This document shows positions 1 through 13,265 of a DNA stretch of 64,000 nt, one piece after another. Below the pieces are notes generated by a model. It ran no database searches, was not told the DNA's origin, and saw nothing but the letters and a program-made list of their open reading frames with translations. Source of the stretch: Amborella trichopoda (taxonomy: Eukaryota > Streptophyta > Magnoliopsida > Amborellales > Amborellaceae); assembly GCF_000471905.2 (NCBI RefSeq), contig NW_006499399.1:110187-174186 (forward strand), in the 5' to 3' direction. Every line of letters starts with the position of its first letter. Position 1 is the stretch's first letter. The translations under genes were made by a program, and so were the position numbers.

Positions 1-233
1 CAATTGTGAATGGTACATATAATATTTTGAACCTTGATCCAGGTTTATGGGCACATACTTACTACCCTATTCATTTCAAAATTTAATGATCCTTTGAGAT
101 CCTACACACAAGTGTGGGAGAGCCTCGTAAGATCATTACTATATATATATAGCAATTGTGAGTGGTACATATAATACTTTCAACCTTGATCCAGGTTTAT
201 GGGCACATACTTACTACCTTATTCATTTCAAAT
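1..233. repeat. Direct repeat, two ~80-bp copies 152 bp apart
   Basis: Bases 1-81 and 153-233 are nearly the same; both run from caattgtgaxtggtacatat through the shared ggtttatgggcacatact block to ttcatttcaaa. A 70-base spacer ending in a TA run separates them. The first copy touches the window edge, so the array may extend to the left. No coding content was seen. Confidence 0.85.
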
Positions 234-1670
234 GTTTTGGTGCCTCCCATCTATTTTCTATATCGAGCAGCATTCCCTGGGCCAGGTTAGGTACAACCAA
301 AGGCCAAGATATTGATGTCTCAACAAACAAAAAGCAATTAAACCGTTAAAATTAGAGTACCACTTCAAGGTGATGCTCCCTCTAAGGCCCTAACTGGCCA
401 CAAAATGGCAAAGAGCGTTAACGACCTGCATTCACCCAGGAATATCAAAAGTTCAATTCAGTAATTAAAAGGGTCACTTGAATTCATAAGCCCAAAAATG
501 TAAGGTCAGTATTACGCACCAACCTGATTAAAAGCTAATAATACCCACCTACCCATTAAATGCGAGGGAGAGAGAGAGAGACAGAGAGAGCTATACATGA
601 TCTGATCAACAGTGCCACATATCAAAATCAAATACTAAATCTAAATGAAAAAGGCATCTTCTATGTGTGAAAAGCACGTGCATGCAAGCATAGAAGCACC
701 ACCATGTCCTAACTTACCAAACCTGCCAATGAATTTCAAATACACCTACCTCAAGGCAAATATTTTTTCTTTTTTTGGGCAGTTCTGAGTAAAAAATCCC
801 CCACCCAAAATAGAGATGGAACTCAAAACGTCACAATGTAGGGCTCCACCACCATAACCACCTAAGCTTGACCAGCTGTGCCCATTCCTAAGGCCGATAT
901 GACCCTGAAGGGAAACATTTCAAGCCCTGCTTAATATCAAGCCAAAATTTAAAAAGAAAACAAATATAGCGATGTGCTATTCGGTTCTTAACCTTCGGCA
1001 GAGCCGCATGTTTGACATGCTTCAAGTTCATTAATCTCCCTAGCACTTACACTGACAACTACATTACTTGGGCCTTCAATCTGCACTGCTTTTTAATTGT
1101 GTTGCATAAAGAAGTTCCCTTACCCCAGTGATTTAAGCCATTAGCACAACAACAAAGCCCAAGCAGGAGAGAGGTTTTTGCTGTTGCCAAAAAGCACAAG
1201 CCCATGCTATAGCATTTCCACAAGCACATAATCATACGATACCATTTCTATATTAGCTCTTACCCATACAATAATATTTCTACATTATAAGTTATATTCT
1301 ACCACCTACTTACCCCCCCAAAGAAAAATACGCAGGCTATTCCTGCTGATGCAAAGCACTGCCTGCACTAATGGAGAAGTATCCATGAACCAAGAACATT
1401 TTACTTTCCCAATAGATCCATCCAAAATTATTCGGCCATATAAAGCAAAAAGAAAAGAAAGTCCCGCATTTGTCATGTATTCCCTCCTAGTACCAATACC
1501 ACAAGTGCTAACACATAGAAATGTACTGCTACCATCATATCTATTTGAGCCTATTCCCTGTGCCACGCAATGTAAAGGGACCACGGTGTCATGCTACTCA
1601 CAGACCAACTCTCTCTCTCTCTACAAGAGAAGGTTATCACCTACTTACAATCCCAAGGGAGCAGCACCCT
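234..1670. other. 3' flank of the MBD gene; no gene recognised
   Basis: This stretch lies downstream of the stop codon of the minus-strand MBD gene and should contain its 3' UTR nearest to 1670. It has a short GA run near 566-590 and a CT run near 1608-1622. Open frames here are short and match no family that I recognise. No clear poly(A) signal could be fixed on the minus strand. Confidence 0.5.
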
Positions 1671-2248
1671 TCAGCTGCTCACACCAAGTAGCTCAGGAGG
1701 CTTTGGGGCCTCACTGTTCTGGTACAAAGAGGTCTTTTCTTGTGCCTTTGGTTCCTCTCCTTTGCACTCCTTTTCTTTCTCACAGATCTCTAAAAATTTC
1801 CTCTCAACCTTATCGTCTTCCGGTGTCTCCTTTATATCTGCAGTTGCAGCCTCTTCCAGAGGTTTCTTATCAACTTGTGCAGAAGTAACACTTTCAGTGT
1901 CCTCTTCAAGCTCCATACCTTGGTTGAGGTCGACCTCTTGCTTCTCCTTCTCTCCCTCTTTCTTCTGTTCCACCCCATCATTATCTTTTCGCATTTTGGT
2001 TGTTTCCGGCTTGGCTGGTGAGGGGATATCTAGTTCAGGATGTTCCCCTTCACCTCCGCTGTGTACTAGAGATCCCTCTTGAAATTCCTTCTCAGCAGAC
2101 CCTTGGGAAGACTTATCATCATTCTCCTTGCTCTTGGCAGAAGAACCATGTGATTTCCTTGCTCGCTTCGCCGTATTCTTGGATTCACTTTCAGGAGTCT
2201 CTAGCACGAGCTTCTCACTCAACCGGGCTGACCTCCTCCGAGTACCAC
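1671..2248 (-). CDS. MBD10/11-like gene, exon 3 (terminal)
   Basis: The acceptor is ...cctaaag at 2249-2255, and the exon opens with GT that completes the Gly codon split from exon 2. It encodes the basic [12 protein letters not shown] segment that closes the MBD region, then an acidic, Lys- and Ser-rich tail ending in ELLGVSS and TGA at 1671-1673. The opposite strand has open frames through the same bases, which are antisense shadows. Confidence 0.88.
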
Positions 2249-5200
2249 CTTTAGGATCAATAGCAAAATCAAAAGATTATAGAGAGTCTCACAGGGTTGA
2301 AAAATAGGAAGGCCTCCACCTATCAAACAGTAGAAAAGTATACCACAAAAAAACTCTAAAAGAGCAGTCACAAGATAGAACACCTGTGCTCCAATCAAAG
2401 TCAGCTGCGGCAGCACCACCAGGATTAGATTTCAGGTAGGCAAACAACTGACGCTTATTTTTTATCTCAGAACCGGAAGGAGAGATGAAAACCACCTCCA
2501 TTGGACTTGGCATCCCCGGATTCTTTGCAAGGATCTGGTGCAGACATAAATGAAACATGCATAGCTAACTCATAAGCCATAGAATTACTTAAAAAAACAA
2601 GTGACAATCACAACAGCTTGAACTTGGTACAGCTACATACTACATGTTAACATGTAATTAGAGAAAGTTTCTCATGTTGATCCTTAGAGCTCATATATAA
2701 CAAACATATTCACATTTTAACAAGTAACATAATAGATTTGAAACTTGTAGAAACAAAGAAAAAGAAGCAACAAACTAGATTTCAGTGCTTTCAATAGAAC
2801 AAAAGTTCTCTTCCCAACTAGAAATTACTCCTTAACAAGACGTACACTACAAGATGATGTGTATCATATATGCCCTATGTGGACTCCATGCTGTTGGGGG
2901 CTCTATACGCTATTTGGCTCGATGTGGCCAAAAGCTGGGCACATCAATTCCTATCCAGGCAATTAGAAAACTTCATAGAAATTAATACATAGATGCATAG
3001 ATACATGCATATATATAAACATACATACATTCATATGCATGTGTAGGCACGCACGCGTGCCCACACATATCCACACATATATGAAGAATAACACAACACG
3101 AGTATGAGATTTATGTACACATATGAAGAATAACACAAGTATGAGACTAGCCTAATGGCAGGCATTTTCCATCAAGTACGATGTCTCTAGTACATGCATC
3201 CGCTCAGTCACACACACACACATGAAGAATAACACAAGTATGAGACTAGTCTAATAGCAGGCATTTTCATCAAGTACGATGTCTCTAGTACATGCATCAT
3301 TTCAGTCGCAGATCAAGTAACGGAAACATTTACTGTTTAGTGCATACAACTTCACATTGTTTTACTTAGCATGTAAGATAACATGACGTAATCCATTCAT
3401 TTGATTGAATAAAAACAAATGTACACCAAGTAACTAAACAAGCAAGGAAGCATAATATGATACTAATAACATAAATTGGGAAATGTTAAGTATTCTCTAT
3501 GAAATGCTTCATCAAAGTTCATACACCATCACAAAAGCACAAAATCTAATATGCAGCGTATAATCAAATACTAAGCACTCGGCGAGTACAACCAAAGCCT
3601 AAATTAATTTTTAGTGTTATTGGTTCAATTGCCTTTGAAGCCTTGATAGTTGATATTGTGTGCCTGACATCCTTCCAAAGTGAACACAAAATCAACACAG
3701 AACTTGCTAGAGGAAACCTACAGACTTTGGTCACAAAATCTAAATCGAGAAAAAATTTCATTCGGAACAGTTGAAGCTTAATGGCCTGACATGACATAAT
3801 AGCCCTATTCGTACGCTACTTTTTCCACCCACAAGTAGCAGGGTGACATGATGTGTCTGCATAGGTTCCCGTCACATGCCAGGGCGATTGGATTAGATAA
3901 ACCCCCCAATGCAGCCTATGCACTGCCTGGGCGGTTGCATTAGGCAAACCCACCTAGGCAGGCCAATAAAATGTGCTCAGGGCCCATCACAGCTTGATGC
4001 ATATTTAGTAGCATTTGCTAATTGTGAATGATGTCAAAATTGTTCCCAATATTCACACACATCCATGCCAGGATGCTCCATGATGCATTCATGAGATCAA
4101 GCCCCACATCTTCACAAATCTATGGAAAGGCTCCCAATGGACCTAAATAAGCGCCCAGTTCAGACAGAAGAGGAAAACTAAGACCTCTTCAAAGGTGAAA
4201 ATCAACCCTAACTTTTCAACTGTAATATTTGAAGTTGGATGAGATCATCACCAAACTTAAAGCCGAAGAAGAAAGGAGATTTTCTAGTGATTCTTCAGCC
4301 TTGAATGACTCCATAAATGTGGTAAACCTTAAGCCCAACTCTGGTTCATTCAAGAAGAAGAAAGGCATGGGAAAGAATAAAGAACAAAACGAATGTGGAT
4401 AAGAGGAGAATAGTGGGCCTAATAGAAAAAGAAGGATTTTAAGAATACCCAATGCTATAATTGCAAGAAATTCGGGCACATTGCCAAGTATTGCAAAGCA
4501 CCCAAGAATGCAAATCTCAAGGGCAATAGGGAGCATGCTTGTGTAGTCCTAGAGACTATGCTAGCTAACCCTAAAGTAGGGTCATGGTGTTTTGACTCAG
4601 GGTCCACTGCCCATGTGTCAAACACCAAGGAAGGATATAGAAATTTCCAGCCTGTTTCCCCTGGGGATCAATATATCTATATAGGTGGATATCAAAAGAC
4701 TAAAATTCTGGGTATTGGAGATTTCATCCTTCAACTTGAGAATGGCAAAAGCATGGTCCTAAAGCAAACTCTCTATACTCCTGAGATGAGGAAGAGTTTG
4801 GTTTCGGTCGCTAAATTGGCTAAGACAGGTTACACCACCATTTTTACTGGTAACAAGGTGGAGGTGAATTATGGTGATGAATTAGTCATGAATGGTCATC
4901 TTGTAGAAGGTTTCTTTTCAGTTGCAATAAAGAATTCCATTTCTCAAGTCTCGAGTTATAATGATAACCATGTTGTATGTATATGGCACATGAGACTAGG
5001 GCACATAAGCCCTAAAATGATGGAGAGATTAAAGAAGAGTGAGTATTGAGTAATCCAAATGAAGATGTAACCAAACTGATTATTACACAAGGAAAGAGTT
5101 GTTTTAGAAATCCTTTCTGAAAAGCTCAAAGAACTACTGGCATTTTTATGGAGGTTGTTCATAGTGATATTTATGGACCTATGAATGTGGCCGCTAAGGG

Positions 5201-8200
5201 CTGCAAGAGGTACTTTATCACATTAAAAAGATGATCACTTCCATCTAGGCCACGTCTATCTGTCAAGAGTAGAAAATAAAAATAAAAATTCTGAAGCCCT
5301 AGATTGGTTCAAAGAGTATAAAACCGAGTAAGAACCCCAAACCTAGAGGACTATTGTATATATGTCAAGATCAATGGGAGTGACATGGTTTTTCATCTTT
5401 TTATATGTGGATGACATGTTAATTGTCAATATTTCGATTGGAGACAAAAGCTTTCTTGTCACATAATTTTGTTATGAAGGACCTTGGAGAAGCCATGCAA
5501 AAATTTCATACAGAACTGCAATTGGGTCACTTATGTATGATATGTCAAGGACAAGACCAATTTTATCTTCTACCATGAGTTACGATTAACAGGTTCCAGA
5601 ATAATCCAGGTATGAAGCACTAGAAGGCCATCAAATGAGTACTGCGACATTTGAATGGAATCGTTAATTACGCACTCACTTATGGAGGAAGATCGGACAT
5701 ACAGATACAAGGATATTCAGATGAGGACTATCGGAGAGATCCAGATGAGAGTTAGTCCACATCTGGATATATCTTCATGCTTGCAGGTGGAGCTATTTCT
5801 TGGTGCTCAAAGAAATAGGATATAGTTGCATTCTTGACTATGGAGTCAGAGTATGTGGCAAGTTGTTTCGCGGCTAAAAGAAACAGTCTGGTTAAAGAAG
5901 TTCTTGAATCAACTCAAATTTGATCCAGTGAAGTGCCCGAGCATTAGAATCTTCTGTGAAAACCAGGCAGCTATTTGCGTGTCAAAAGAACCGAGGTTAC
6001 TACTACATTTGCAATGAGATCCGAGCAGGAGAGATTCAAATTGCATATCTCTCGATTGTGACCATGTTAACGAATCCTTTGATAAAAGGATTGGTGGCAA
6101 AAGTTTTTTCTTGCCAAACATGTACATGGGATGGGCTTGAGAGAAATTGAGTGTGATTGTATGGCTTTCAAAGGTCAAGTGGGAGATGTTGGGTTTTTGT
6201 GGCCTTTAAAGGCCTAGAGAACTTGTAAAACAAATGATATATAGTGGAATATGCACTTCAGTGGGAGTGTACGTTGACTAACCAAGGGTTGGGCAGTTTA
6301 GGGCCCCGGTCATGTTTAAAACCCTTGGCCCTGAGCATGTGCCACATCCGAAAAGGGTTTGAAGTGAGTCATCCCTTGTTGAGGTCGGAGAGATGCCTAA
6401 GGATCATATTTGTAGGCTAGGAGAACTGTGTGATCTCTTGTGTACGGTTCTAGGCCTGTGAGAGCAAGGGTCAAATCCTCAACAAACTTCCACACAGCAT
6501 GTACATATAACAGCCACATGGGAAGCGGCCCTTTTTACAAGGACGCGTGTACACGTGAATTGAGAGAACCCCCTTTGTACTGTAGTGACAAGTGCTAGAC
6601 TTGCTCTTAAAAAGGAGGAGGACTGTAATCCACATTCCAGGATCATAGTCCCACTGTTTTATAATCCAACTTTGACAAGTCAATTATGAGCCCCTGCAAA
6701 GGGACTGTGGGTCATGGGACTTTTGTTGGGTTGGATAAGAGAACATTTGTGGATTATGGTTTCTGGGGCGAGTGGAGCGCCCTTAGTATTGCTTATTTTG
6801 ACCCAATGGTACCAGTCCACTCCTGGTATATTTTATTTTGGTATTATAAATGTTTCTTTGATTTTTAAATATTTTTTTCAGAATGTTAAAATATTGTTTC
6901 TGTTGTAAATTTTCATAAAAGGGCATTTCTGGATATTTTCAAAATTTTAAAATAACACATGTGGGACCACGAAACCAGCCCGACATGTGGCACTCTGTGC
7001 ACCCTAAGGATCACACTCTATTTTTGTTCACACCCTATTTTATTGGTGAAGGGGTTGTAGCTGAAAATTAGATAAGGCAAATCCTATTCAAACTAGAAGA
7101 TAAGTTTTCTCTAGGTCTCCTTCTATTTAAAGACGAGCCTATTTGAGATCTAATAACAAGATTTTCTATTGCTCCCAAGAGATCTTTCTCCCTCACATAG
7201 CAATTATTGGAATCTCTCTCTTCCTCACGGACCAAATTTGGGGGAGACCTCTCTCTCTTCCTCAAATTTGGGGATCTCTCTCTCGTCTCCATGCCAATAA
7301 AAAGTTCATCTCTCTCTTTTATTTTACCATGCCATCTCTCTCTTAACCTAAATAGAGGCACGCCATCTCTCTCTAAGACATACCTTCTCTTTCTCTCCTC
7401 TATATTTTGGTCTTGAAAGAAAAATTAGAGGTGGCCTATTTTAAGAAAAATTAAAGGTGGCCTACCTAAGCAGAAACCCTAAACTAGGGTTTGCTGTATT
7501 TTTCAAAGGAAAAAGAGACAAGCTTAACTTAGAGGGATACCAACTCTGAGATCAGCCCTATTTTGTTCCCATAGGGTTTGTATAAACCCTAGGTTATTTT
7601 TTAGCTCTATTAAACCCTAGAGAAAGAAGGATAGCCTACAAAGCTTTCCTATCAAAGAATTTCCAATAACACCTTAAGGAGGAAAAGTGCATCATTGGTC
7701 TGGGAATCGGGTGTAGGGTGTACCAAGTCCTAGTTGGGTAACTCCAGGCATCTTCAAGTAAGTCTTCCCATTAGTTTTTATTTATTTTCAGTTTTATTTT
7801 CTATTTTTCTGTAATTTTTCAGGAATTTATATTGTGATTAAAATTGTTATAAAAGCTAGTTTAAAGTTCCTGGATGGTTTCTATTTCTCTTGGCAGTAAA
7901 ATAAAGATCCTAGATTGTATTTAGGGCATTGTTTTTATTTTCCACCCAAGTCGTTCGTGGTCCAGCAACTTGCCAGTAGTCGGGGTTGCTTCGTTGATCA
8001 CTTATGTCTAACTACCTCGGACTTCCTCTCTGCCTTGGTCTGCCCCTACTCTGACAATGGAGTAATATACTCGACAAATTTTATAGGAGGTTCGCGGGCT
8101 AGAAAGGCAGATTCTTGTCCAAGGCAGGAAGGCTTACGCTAATCACAGCTACCCTCACCAACACTTGGGGTTTCAGATGTCTCTATTTCTTATCCCAACC

Positions 8201-11200
8201 TCGGTGGCAGCTCGGTGGGAGGCTTGATGAGGAATTTAGTTTGGTCTGGGAAGCAAGGACATAAGTTTCATCTCATCTCTTGGGATAAACTGTGTCTACC
8301 TAAATCCCTGGGGGCCTGAGCATTCGAAGCGTCAGAGACCACAATAAGGCCCTCTTGGGCAAGTGGTGGTGGAGGTACGCCACCCAACCTGGTCACCTAT
8401 GGATAGAGGTCATCAAGCACAAATATTGCTTTGGTAACGACCATTGGACCCCTGAATGCAAAACCAGTGGACATATTTCAGGTTTTTGAAGGTCCGTCCT
8501 CGAAGCCAAGACTCTTTTGTTCAACATATTCGATTCCGGCCATGGGACGGGACTAGGGTCATCTTTTGGATAGACACCTGGTGTGTCCACATGCCGAACA
8601 GTTCCCTAACCCCTTTCTTTTAGCCCGAGATTCTCAGTACTCTGAGGCCGACCATTTCAATGTCTCAGGATCAGTCAAATCTTGGACGCCTAATTTTAAG
8701 ACACCTTTTTTTTGCCATGAGCTCGAAGATTTTAGTTCTTTGGTAGAAAGACTTTACTTTGTTTCTCTACCGTGATCTCGAGACGATAGGATAATTTGGG
8801 CCCCAACAGCCTCCGGCTTATTTTCCGTCTGCTCTTTCTTTCGAACAATCACTTCCTACTCCAACCCCATTGGCCCCAATTTTGCCATAGCCTCCAAAGC
8901 ATGGAACCCTGTCATTCCACCTAGAATCAGATGCTCTGTTGGATTGCGCTCCATGAGAGACTGTTGACAGTTGATTAGCTCCAAAGAAGCGGAGTGCAAC
9001 TCCCCAATAGGTGTACTATGGGTTTGCAGAATGAAGAGTCAAACGCTCATCTCCTTCTCCATTACGAGTTTTCTAGAGCAGTATGCAAAAGCATTCTGGT
9101 TTTGTTTGATTGGGCATGGGTCACCTCGAGATCAATTCCGCATTTGTTCCAAGCTTTTCTCTTCACACCTTGGCCCAAAGCAGGAAGATTTATTTAGAAA
9201 GCTTCGATCTCAGGAACTATTTAGGTAATGTGGATTGAAAGAAACCACAGATTTTTCAGGGGAGTGAGATCCATGGTCGAACAGTTGGCGGAGAAAGTCA
9301 GGACCCTTGTGGCCTTTTGGGCCACCAACCACAAGAGGATGATAATTAGGAATGGCCTTTTGGGCCACCAACCACAAGGATTCCTCTGATGGATGATAAT
9401 TAGGATTCCTCTGAAGGCCATTCCTAATTATCATCCATCAGAGGAATCCTCTCAGAAAGACCACATGCCAGTGGGTTCTCGCTGACCTTGTGGAAGAGAT
9501 TTGCAGCCCCACTTAGGTGTTCCTTATGTCATGTTTGCATAGACGAAAATAGCGTGGCAAATAAGATTGCCAAGGAGGGCACGAGCTCAGCTCCTTACGG
9601 CACGAAGACGCGATAATCCAAACTTTTCTGTTCTCTGTTTTATTTGTTTTTTCCTTGTCTTCTCTCTAGTGGTATGCATCTCTGTTAGTATGTATCTTGA
9701 TACAGATTCATAAACACTATTTTGTATGCAATCTGGTTCTTTATTAAAAAATTGGTCATGCACACCTAGGTTCTTGAATATGACAAATACAAAAATCAGC
9801 ATGCATAGCTCCAGATAAAGTGACTCCACATAATCTTTGATGCAAGTAAAACATCAATTAAACAGCAGCCATATTTGTTTTTCACAAGCCACAACCTCAT
9901 GCTACTAACAAAAAAGATCCGATAGTCCCACAGGCACAATGCCCACATTGTCCCACACCCAAATCAACCTGTTTTTATTAGGTGAGGGACAGAAGAAGTG
10001 GACTAATCTTCTCCTCCACTCCAAATTCAGTCCCGCTCCAAAAAAAACTTGATTTACAATTCCAAACATGTTCCAAATTCACCACCTCTGAGATCAAATG
10101 TGGACCGTCCATTTAATAGACATTGGATATGGAGGCTTGGAAGCTTTTGAGCTCCAAATTATTTCTTATTTGTATGATACTGATTTAAAGGATTTTTGGA
10201 GCCTTTTTAAGTTTATTACTCAATCAAAAGTGGTGGATTTGGATGAGGGAGCATGCGGACAATGCTTTACTCAAGAGGCCACCTATTATGCATCATCCTG
10301 TTGTAAAAACCTTTTATGAAATTCAAGACACAAATAAAGTAGGAATTGAAACACTAATATGATATAGCTCCCCAACTTTACAAAAGAAAGAAAATGCATA
10401 ACATTTACTGGACTCATCATAAATATCAAATTTCTGAAATGTGCATAAACATAATATTCAGTTTCTAAATTAAGGCATTCTAAGAAACCCATATAGCTTT
10501 CATTATATATTTCCTTTGCTTTATTTCAACAAGGAAACTAAAACAAAAGTTCCAAAACCCTAATTTAGTTCAGGTGGTAGCATGCTTCCATTCTTTTTCT
10601 TTTCCATCTTTTAGCTTCTCTTATTTTACTTCATATCAAACAAAATGTTTGCTTTTGAGATGGTAGTAATACACTAAACAAACAATGATAGATCATGGCC
10701 TCCTTACCTCTAGCTTATTTTATATTATTTTGTTAAAAATACAAGGGTTTATATGGCCCACATAGGGTTTTTTTCTTTTCTAGGGATTACTGACTTATAT
10801 TATGGCCAAATAGTAATCCATGTAAACCTCCGGCTTTCTTTTTCTTTCTTGGGAACAAGGAAGGACAAAATAAAGATACATACCTAAAACAAGGAATAGT
10901 TACTTCTAGGATTTGACAGGCAATGCTCTACGAACACCTGTAACAAACTTCTCAAATCCTCTGCCTATCATCTCTAATGACCCTAGATCATACACAGGTT
11001 TGAGAAGGGTTGTGACTTAAATTCTCATATAAAAAGAGCAAAACTCAAATTAGGACAAAGTTTCCTCAGTCGTCCAGTAAAAAGTCATTCACATGATGGC
11101 AGTCTAGTCTAAAACCCTAAACCACACAATACCCAGTACCTATGTTAGCGAGATACCGAAATGGGTGTTTGTTTCTAACATGTTGTCGAGGTGCAATGGT

Positions 11201-13217
11201 GCCCGGATTTTAAAAAAATGTATAGACATGTCTGCAACTTAAAAAAATTATACAAATATAACATTAGTAAGGGGCTTTTATCAAACAGCACCTAAGAGAT
11301 GAATTATTCAATATCCCACCCATTTCTTTTTATTTAACTTCAAACGAATAATCAATATATAGGTGTTTCTAATAAATGAGTGAAAATGTTAAATAGTCAA
11401 TATTTCAGTTATGTTTTGATAAATTTCCAAATGAAATATCCCAAAATTTAAAAATAGAAGCTACTGGCTGAAAAATAGGTTAGATGAGAGGCATTATGAA
11501 ACAATAAAACAAAGTGAAATATATACATTAAAACAAACATTTATAAATATAAATACTATCACATATTATATATTTTTTCTTTATAATTTTAGTCACTATT
11601 TTGATAGTTTTAGTTTTCAGTCATATATAATGATCACCTAGCCCACAGCGAGTACGTAGATCGAACAAGTGCCTTGTCAAGTTACAATTTTTAACACTTC
11701 TCAGTTAAAACCTATCTCCAAGAAGCAACTTGCATGCCAACAATGCTAACATGATTCTACATAAGGGAAAAACAAGCACCTGAATATTATTGTACATTGC
11801 AACATGTGCTATTGCTACTAGCATGACGCAATGCATGGGGGGGAACCAGGAACTTGAAGAGACAGCTTGTGCAGCAGCCATCAAGCGGGTTGTAATAACT
11901 TAAAATCATGAAACAACTACCCCAAAGCATCATGTCCTTCAGAGAGAGAGAGAGAGAAGGCGCAAACAGCAGATCAACAAGTTTAGCATTATGACTTAAA
12001 CCTTTCTGCAACTATGCGCTACTCAGAAATGCAATTTGGGAGCTGTTTCACTTGTCAAACATGTGTTGGAATGGTGATACATGTTGACATACCTGGAAAC
12101 GGGTCAGACACACACAAGTTGCAGGTCTTCCATGTCCAAGAGATTATGGGTGTCATGCTTAGACACATACTGTCTAATTTGGAACAAAGTAAATGTTTTA
12201 ATCCATAACTACTAAATCAAGCCTTTAAACAAAGTAAATGTTCTAACCATAATTAATGAGGGGCCAGCTAGCCCGTCAACATGTTATTTTTGTAATACTA
12301 CCACCATGGAATGTAATGGGAACCCAATATCACAACAACAATTAGTGGGGTCTAGTTTATATACCCAATCTTTTTCGTAAATGCATCAATTTTACCACAT
12401 CACGTGTCACATAACATCTTATCAGGCGGAGGGATTCAATATTAAAGTTTACATTTTCCAAACTTGCCTAAGTTTTGGATCAACGTCTACATGGGAGTGA
12501 TACAAGTTTCAGCATTACATTATTAAGCATGCCAAAAGATGAAACTCTCCCTCCCTCCCTCCCTCCCTCAACCCCTCAAATTCAAATAAAAGCTCTCACT
12601 CTCGATGGACTAATATGTGGTCGAGTACCAAGAATACCCATTAGCTATATGAAATTAGTGAAAGCATAAGTGATTTTTTGGTAAAATAATCAGGAGCTTA
12701 TGTATGGATATACATTCAAAAGAAGTCATGGGTGGATCCTGCATTTGTCTACAGGTGAGGATTTGGCAACTATTCAACTAACAAATATTCAAGTGAAAGA
12801 GAAACGGATGATTTTGCAGAAGAATACTCAATAAATTTAAAGGTTCTCAATTTTAGTGAACAAAGCCATTTCAAACTTTGAAAGTTCACTGCCCACGCTA
12901 CTCTCTAATGTTGCAAAAAGGCTGCATTCATGAACAAACCATACGAGGCAGAAGCCAGTCTTTTGTGTGTAGGCTGCATTCATGAACAAACCATACGAGG
13001 CAGAAGCCAGTCTTTTGTGTGTGTGTGTGTGTGCGCTACTCTCTAATGTGGCAAAAAGGCTGCATTCATGAACAAACCATACGAGGCAGAAGCCAGTCTT
13101 TTGTGTGTAGGCTGCATTCATGAACAAACCATACGAGGCAGAAGCCAGTCTTTTGTGTGTGTGTGTGTGTGTGTGTAGGCTGCATTCATGAACAAACCAT
13201 ACGAGGCAGAAGCCAGT

Positions 13218-13265
<48 letters not shown>

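Noticed and set aside
1349..2254. Long plus-strand frames over the first 2.2 kb
   Set aside because: They are antisense to MBD exon 3, whose minus-strand reading has splice sites and family motifs.
12896..13264. Regular repeats and spacers resembling a CRISPR array
   Set aside because: Plant nuclear context; the spacers are GT runs or the same 24-base piece, not unique sequences; no cas genes.
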